A DNA stretch of 18,133 nucleotides from Pseudomonadota bacterium. GTDB lineage: Bacteria; Pseudomonadota; Alphaproteobacteria; Rhizobiales; Beijerinckiaceae. The position numbers were made by a program, and so were the translations under genes. The stretch is from positions 1-18,133 of the forward strand of contig JAEWKH010000018.1 of NCBI GenBank assembly GCA_023386155.1, given 5' to 3'. The notes below the pieces were generated by a model. It did not search any database. It was not told the DNA's origin and saw only the letters and a program-made list of their open reading frames with translations. This document shows positions 14,648-18,133 of this stretch, piece by piece; position 1 is the first letter of the stretch; each line of letters starts with the position of its first letter.

Positions 14648-15583
14648 ATGCGTAAGGCGATCATAGGTCTCGTGGTTCTGGCCGTTGTCGGAGCGGCGGC
14701 CTTCTGGGGCCTGACCTCGCCGGCGGCCTATGCGCTCGTCCACGGTCGCCCGCAGGCTCCGGTCGACGCGGGCCGCCAGCCCAACCTGGAAAACGGCCGC
14801 ATCCTGTTCTTCGCCGGAGGGTGCACCTCCTGCCACGCCGTGCCCGAGCAGAGCGACAAGCTGCGGCTCGGCGGCGGCTATGCGCTGAAATCGCCCTTCG
14901 GCACCTTCCACGTTCCGAACATCTCGCCCCACAAGCAGGACGGCATCGGCTCATGGAACGCGGTGGATTTCGTCCGTGCCATGCGAGAGGGCGTCTCTCC
15001 GGATGGTCGCCACTATTATCCGGCCTTTCCCTATACGAGCTATCAGCGGATGAGCCCCGAGGATCTTGCCGACCTGTTCGGATTCATCATGACGCTCGCG
15101 CCCGTCGAGGGTCGCGCCCCGGATCACGACCTGCCATTCCCCTACAACATCCGCCGGGGCGTCGGCCTGTGGAAGCTGGCTTTCCTGGACGGTCAGGTCT
15201 TCACTCCCGATCCGTCCAGGTCCGCAAGCTGGAACCGTGGGGCCTATCTGGTGAACGGGCCGGGGCATTGCGCCGAGTGCCACAGCGAGCGCAACGCTGC
15301 GGGGGCCATCATCGAGGATCGTCGCTTTGCCGGCGGACCGGACCCCGAGGGCAGGGGGACGGTTCCCAACATCACGCCGCATCCGACCGGGATCGGCGGA
15401 TGGAGCCCCGAGGAACTGGCGATCCTGCTGAAGACCGGCGAAACGCCGAATTTCGACACGGTCGGTGGGCCGATGGGGGCGGTCGTGGCCAATACCGCGC
15501 AGCTCCCCGATGCCGACCGCCAGGCCATGGCGGAATACCTGCTGTCGTTGCCGCCGAGGCAGGGCTTCAAGAAACCGGAATGA
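14648..15583 (+). CDS. Membrane-anchored dihaem cytochrome c
   Basis: 311 residues. An uncleaved N-terminal helix at about 4-21 (AIIGLVVLAVVGAAAFWG) anchors the protein on the periplasmic side. Two cytochrome c domains follow: haem site CTSCH at 59-63 with GTFHVPNISPHKQDGIGSW, and CAECH at 208-212 with GTVPNITPHPTGIGGWSPEEL. The FVRAMREGVSPDGRHYYPAFPYTSYQRMSPEDLADL block is typical of the cytochrome subunits of alcohol and aldehyde dehydrogenases, which have three haems; only two are seen here. It is likely to relay electrons from a periplasmic or membrane dehydrogenase to the oxidases. The ATG at 14648 follows GGAG by eight bases; GTG at 14642 lies too near it. Partner enzyme unknown. Confidence 0.92.
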   Translation: MRKAIIGLVVLAVVGAAAFWGLTSPAAYALVHGRPQAPVDAGRQPNLENGRILFFAGGCTSCHAVPEQSDKLRLGGGYALKSPFGTFHVPNISPHKQDGIGSWNAVDFVRAMREGVSPDGRHYYPAFPYTSYQRMSPEDLADLFGFIMTLAPVEGRAPDHDLPFPYNIRRGVGLWKLAFLDGQVFTPDPSRSASWNRGAYLVNGPGHCAECHSERNAAGAIIEDRRFAGGPDPEGRGTVPNITPHPTGIGGWSPEELAILLKTGETPNFDTVGGPMGAVVANTAQLPDADRQAMAEYLLSLPPRQGFKKPE

Positions 15584-15594
15584 TCTGGACGGGC

Positions 15595-15609
15595 TGAGGC
15601 CGGGCCTCA
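15595..15609. terminator. Small palindrome between convergent cytochrome and regulator genes
   Basis: TGAGGC-CGG-GCCTCA is a perfect inverted repeat in the 23-base gap between convergent stops, and it includes the regulator stop codon. It may act as a weak two-way terminator, but there is no T-run on either side. Confidence 0.25.
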
Positions 15610-16224
15610 ATCCATAACGGCCGCCTTCAGGATGCAGACCATGGTGGCGCGGCCCGGCGCGTCGCCGATGCAGCGCACCGAATGGGGACGGTCGCAGCGG
15701 TAGCGCAGGCTTTCACCCGCCTTCGCCTGCTGGGTCACGCCGCCCACCTCGACCTCGAACTCGCCCTCCAGGACGGACAGGCACTCCACCGAGCCGCGCT
15801 GGTGGCTGTCGGAATCGAGCACGCCGCCGGGCTCCGACTGCACGTCGTACCATTGCAGCCACTCGATGGTCTTGAGCCAGCCGATGATGGCCAGTCGCAT
15901 CTTGCCGTCCTCGGAGACGAGGATCGGGGTGTCCGCCTTGGAGGATTTCTCGATGAAGGGCTCCTCGTCGCTGGAGGCGAGAACCCGCTCGATCGAGACG
16001 TCGAGCGCCTGGCTCAGCCGCCAGATGGTGGCGAGCGTCGGATTGGTCTCGTTGCGCTCGATCTGGCTGATGATCGACTTCGCCACGCCGGACTGCTCGG
16101 CCAGCTCCGACAGGGACAGGTTGTAGGCCTTGCGCAGCCGCTGGATCGTCTTGCCCATGTTGCCGGACAGAACCTGCGCGCCTGTCTCCAGGTCCCGGCT
16201 CCGTTCCTTACCCTCGACACCCAT
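15607..16224 (-). CDS. XRE-family transcriptional regulator with cupin domain
   Basis: 205 residues. Residues about 23-80 form an XRE-type helix-turn-helix: MGKTIQRLRKAYNLSLSELAEQSGVAKSIISQIERNETNPTLATIWRLSQAL. Residues about 130-200 form a small cupin with SHQRGSVECLSVLEGEFEVEVGG and a GESLRYRCDRPHSVRCIG second motif, likely a ligand or metal pocket. Members of this HTH_3-cupin group regulate amino-acid, polyamine or antibiotic genes in response to small molecules. The ATG at 16224 is the first in frame, with GAGG seven bases ahead. The EamA transporter gene lies just upstream on the same strand and is the natural candidate target. The effector is unknown. Confidence 0.92.
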   Translation of the reverse strand: MGVEGKERSRDLETGAQVLSGNMGKTIQRLRKAYNLSLSELAEQSGVAKSIISQIERNETNPTLATIWRLSQALDVSIERVLASSDEEPFIEKSSKADTPILVSEDGKMRLAIIGWLKTIEWLQWYDVQSEPGGVLDSDSHQRGSVECLSVLEGEFEVEVGGVTQQAKAGESLRYRCDRPHSVRCIGDAPGRATMVCILKAAVMD

Positions 16225-16234
16225 GACTGCCTCT

Positions 16235-16255
16235 GTTCTGAAAAAGAGAACGTTC
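16235..16255. promoter_or_regulatory. Candidate autoregulatory site before the XRE-cupin gene
   Basis: GAACGTTC (16248-16255) is a perfect palindrome and overlaps GTTCT (16235-16239) paired with AGAAC (16247-16251). Both lie 11-31 bases before the regulator ATG, a common place for self-repression. No clear -10/-35 pair was found. Confidence 0.3.
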
Positions 16256-16329
16256 GTTCCTCAAAACGGTTGTGAGGGAATCGGCGGAACGGGTCAAGCG
16301 CCGGGGCGGTCGCGGCGCCTGTTTTCCCT

Positions 16330-17367
16330 TCAGACCCCGGATCTCTGGGGAGCGGCCTGAAGCGCCTTGGTGCGCAGGAGGCCGAGCCGGTGCTCGCGCC
16401 AGACGATGAAGAGCCCCGTCGCGGCCACGATGGTCGCCCCGATCAGCATGGTCACGGTGGGCAGGTCCCCGAACAGGAACCAGCCGAACAGGAGCGCCCA
16501 GATCATGGTCGTGTACTCGAACGGCGCGATCACCGAGGTATCCGCGTAGCGGTAGGATTGCGTGACCAGGATCTGCCCGACGCCGCCCAGGATGCCGATG
16601 AGGACGAACAGGGCGAGGTCCATGGCATCCGGCATGCGCCAGCCCAGGGCGATGGTGCAGAGCGACAGGCCGGACGCCATGATGAAGAAATAGAACACGA
16701 TGGCGCCGGTCTTCTCCGTCTCGGTCAGGCGCCGGACCTGGATCATGGCGCCGGCCGAGCAGAAGGCGCCGGCGAGGGCCAGCATGGCGCCGAGCGTCGG
16801 TCCCGCGTTCAGGTCCCCGGCGAAGGTGTCGACCTTGAGGTAGGGCGACAGCATGATGAGGACGCCGAGGAACCCGATGCCGACCGCCGTCCACCGGTAG
16901 GCGCGCACCGTCTCCTTCAGAAGGAGCGCCGCCAGGATCACGGCGATGAGGGGCGAGGCGTAGCCGATCGCGATGGCGTCGTGGAGGGGCAGGTAGGAGA
17001 GGGCGGCAAAGCCGAGATACATCCCGCTCGTGCCGATGAACCCGCGCTTGAAGTGCCCGACGACGTTCTTCGTCCGCACGGCATTGATGAGATCCCCCTG
17101 CCATTTCAGCCACAGCAGCAGGGGCAGCAGCGCGAAGGCCGAGCGGAAGAAGACGATCTCTCCGACCGGATAGCGGGATGCGAGCGTCTTGAGGGTCGCC
17201 GACATCATCGTGAAGACGACGGCGGAGAGGACTTTGAGGGAGATCCCCAGAACAGGTTTCACGGGTGGCGGATTTTCACGGATGGCGTCGCTTATGGGCA
17301 CAGCCAACCATGGACGAGCCGCCACGTGAACCCCCAATCGGGGTGCGACCCTCTGCGTCGGACGCAT
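16330..17367 (-). CDS. EamA/DMT-family transporter
   Basis: 345 residues if started at the ATG at 17367. About ten hydrophobic helices are arranged as two EamA repeats, with GEIVFFRSAFALLPLLLW after the second helix and the parallel GQILVTQSYRYADTSVIAPFEYTTMIWALLFGWFLFGDLPT in the second half, ending with GLFIVWREHRLG. DMT transporters export or import metabolites, often amino acids or other small organics; no substrate can be named. The first about 36 residues precede the first helix and are not family-like, so a GTG at 17301 or nearby may be the true start; neither has a good ribosome-binding site. The ATG is four bases past the stop of the small membrane protein, suggesting coupling. The XRE-cupin regulator follows. 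Confidence 0.88.
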   Translation of the reverse strand: MRPTQRVAPRLGVHVAARPWLAVPISDAIRENPPPVKPVLGISLKVLSAVVFTMMSATLKTLASRYPVGEIVFFRSAFALLPLLLWLKWQGDLINAVRTKNVVGHFKRGFIGTSGMYLGFAALSYLPLHDAIAIGYASPLIAVILAALLLKETVRAYRWTAVGIGFLGVLIMLSPYLKVDTFAGDLNAGPTLGAMLALAGAFCSAGAMIQVRRLTETEKTGAIVFYFFIMASGLSLCTIALGWRMPDAMDLALFVLIGILGGVGQILVTQSYRYADTSVIAPFEYTTMIWALLFGWFLFGDLPTVTMLIGATIVAATGLFIVWREHRLGLLRTKALQAAPQRSGV

Positions 17368-17371
17368 GGGT

Positions 17372-17629
17372 TCACGATGAGGCGGCCTGCGAGCGCTTGA
17401 TCTGCGACCGTATGTAGCCGACCGCTGTCAGGACCAGCCAGGCGGTTTGAGTCACGACGGAGGCCAGGTTGAAGTCGAACAGCAGCGAATACAGGATCAG
17501 AATCGCCCCCAAGGCATTGAGGAGCGCGTAACGGCCGTCCTCCACCTTCAGGATGCCGAGTTGCAGCAGCCCGTAGGCCGAGAGATAGGCTGCCACTCCG
17601 ATCAGCCCGACGAAATCAGGGACGCTCAT
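17372..17629 (-). CDS. Small CBU_0592-type membrane protein
   Basis: 85 residues with three hydrophobic helices: VGLIGVAAYLSAYGLLQLGIL, ALLNALGAILILYSLLF and VVTQTAWLVLTAVGYI. The pattern DFNLASVV preceded by YALLNALGA matches the small membrane proteins annotated as the CBU_0592 family, whose function is unknown. The frame opens up to 17833, but the upstream part is low in hydrophobic residues and overlaps repeats. The ATG at 17629 has GGAG six bases ahead and starts the conserved part. It may be co-transcribed with the EamA gene four bases on. In some families such proteins accompany transporters, but that is not evidence of a joint function. Confidence 0.85.
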   Translation of the reverse strand: MSVPDFVGLIGVAAYLSAYGLLQLGILKVEDGRYALLNALGAILILYSLLFDFNLASVVTQTAWLVLTAVGYIRSQIKRSQAASS

Positions 17630-17662
17630 CACGATCTCCATCCGGTCCGGATCAGAGCCCTT

Positions 17663-17704
17663 AAAGCATCGGCCGGGAAAAGTGGACCTGCTTTTGGGGC
17701 GGTG
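17663..17704. repeat. AAAGTGGAC-type extragenic repeat
   Basis: AAAGCATCGG begins an imperfect inverted repeat whose core GGAAAAG-TGGACCTG-CTTTTGG spans 17677-17697. Similar AAAGCATCNGN...AAAAGTGGA elements are, from memory, dispersed in rhizobial genomes. It stands just upstream of the small membrane protein gene. Confidence 0.5.
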
Positions 17705-17827
17705 CCCTCTCCGGGCTGGCGCCTCGTTCCGATGGCGGTTCGTCTGTGACGACGCCCTCCCACGCCATCTCCTTCCAGGGCTTGATCCGAGGCCCATGCC
17801 GGTAATCCCGCTTTCAAGCCTTCTCCG

Positions 17828-17927
17828 CCTCATCGTGAGGAGGTGCGGAGCACCGTCTCGAAGGAGGCTCCAGAGAGCACTGAAACCTCCTTCGAGACGC
17901 CGCTTTCAGCGGCTCCTCAGGATGAGG
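17828..17927. repeat. Bipartite REP-like inverted element
   Basis: The left unit (17828-17867, starting CCTCATCGTGAGGAGG and ending GTCTCGAAGGAGG) and the right unit (17886-17927, starting CCTCCTTCGAGACGCC and ending CCTCAGGATGAGG) are inverted copies around an 18-base spacer. Each unit also has its own internal palindrome. This is the layout of paired REP elements (BIME-like). The CCTCATCCTGAGGAG...GTCTCGAAGGA family is, from memory, widespread in Hyphomicrobiales genomes. Confidence 0.8.
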
Positions 17928-18015
17928 GCAGAGGGAGACCTTGCCGGATGTGAAGGCGTGGATGCCATGGCCCTGCTGTGTCTGATGTCAAAGATCCAGT
18001 CCCTTGGAGCCAGCA

Positions 18016-18053
18016 CCTTCAGGCCCGGAGCCTTGCGGGGCCGGGCTTGAAGG
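18016..18053. repeat. Inverted repeat with 13-base arms
   Basis: CCTTCAGGCCCGG (18016-18028) pairs with CCGGGCTTGAAGG (18041-18053) with one mismatch and a 12-base loop. No T-run follows on either strand. It could be a transcript-end hairpin for a gene beyond the right edge or another extragenic repeat. Confidence 0.45.
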
Positions 18054-18064
18054 GTCGAGGGGAG

Positions 18065-18125
18065 GTGCGAGGGCGACCGGCTCGATTGACGATGGTAAGT
18101 GGAAGAGCCGGAGGGCGCCTCGCAC
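18065..18125. repeat. Long imperfect inverted repeat near the right edge
   Basis: GTGCGAGGGCGACCGGCTC (18065-18083) pairs imperfectly with GAGCCGGAGGGCGCCTCGCAC (18105-18125); the CCGGCTC/GAGCCGG and GTGCGAGG/CCTCGCAC parts are exact. The 21-base loop is AT-richer than its surroundings. Purpose unknown. Confidence 0.4.
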
Positions 18126-18133
18126 GCGGGATT

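Larger units (their letters stand above)
17630..18133. other. Gene-free, palindrome-rich region
   Basis: I see no convincing gene in these 504 bases; the open frames lack recognisable protein features and run through inverted repeats. The region holds an imperfect AAAGTGGAC-type repeat (17663-17704), a degenerate GGGCTTGATCCG half-element (17778-17793), a bipartite REP-like element (17828-17927) and two further hairpins (18016-18053 and 18065-18125). A promoter for the small membrane protein would lie within the first 100 bases, but none is clear. Confidence 0.6.

Noticed and set aside
17828..17927. CRISPR array
   Set aside because: There are only two units and they are inverted, not direct repeats with regular spacers; they fit paired REP-like elements.
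17682..18050. Plus-strand frame of 122 codons in the right-hand region
   Set aside because: It runs through REP-like palindromes, is rich in Arg and Ser, and lacks a ribosome-binding site.

Overview
The window is high-GC, densely packed DNA. Its proteins have an alphaproteobacterial, probably Hyphomicrobiales (Rhizobiales), character: a fused OppD-OppF ATPase, a PE/POL LigD-type protein, a cytochrome c-linked PuuD urate oxidase, and REP-like palindromes of a kind common in that order. A Methylobacteriaceae/Microvirga-like source is my guess from general resemblance only.

Layout. (1) 1-1348, minus strand: a universal stress protein cut by the window edge and a PPK2 polyphosphate kinase. (2) 1488-2123, plus: a beta-like glutathione S-transferase, convergent with (3) 2127-3707, minus: a LigD-family protein that has the phosphoesterase and polymerase domains but no ligase domain. 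(4) 3829-9223, minus: a complete oligopeptide ABC importer in the order oppA-oppB-oppC-oppDF, with an attenuator-like hairpin after oppA and a palindrome-containing promoter region before it. (5) 9394-13099: a divergent urate-degradation cluster. On the minus strand are puuD (membrane urate oxidase with a cytochrome c domain) and a GlcG/HbpS-like (DUF336) gene. On the plus strand are uraH (5-hydroxyisourate hydrolase) and a fused puuE-uraD gene (allantoinase plus OHCU decarboxylase). Together they cover urate to allantoate; nothing in the window acts before urate or after allantoate. (6) 13180-15583, plus: a Kbp-like BON-LysM protein, a single-domain rhodanese, a class II cytochrome c and a membrane-anchored dihaem cytochrome c. 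(7) 15607-17629, minus: an XRE-cupin regulator, an EamA-family transporter and a small CBU_0592-type membrane protein. (8) 17630-18133: no convincing gene, but several inverted repeats, including a bipartite REP-like element.

The best-supported metabolic unit is the urate cluster. PuuD should pass electrons from urate oxidation to a cytochrome c, and two c-type cytochromes lie a few kilobases away, although a functional link is only inference. The most unusual single protein is the PE-POL LigD without its ligase core. The most open question is the role of the DUF336 protein behind puuD. I did not find a clearly new multi-gene defence or mobile system; there is no CRISPR array, tRNA, rRNA, transposase or integrase in the window.
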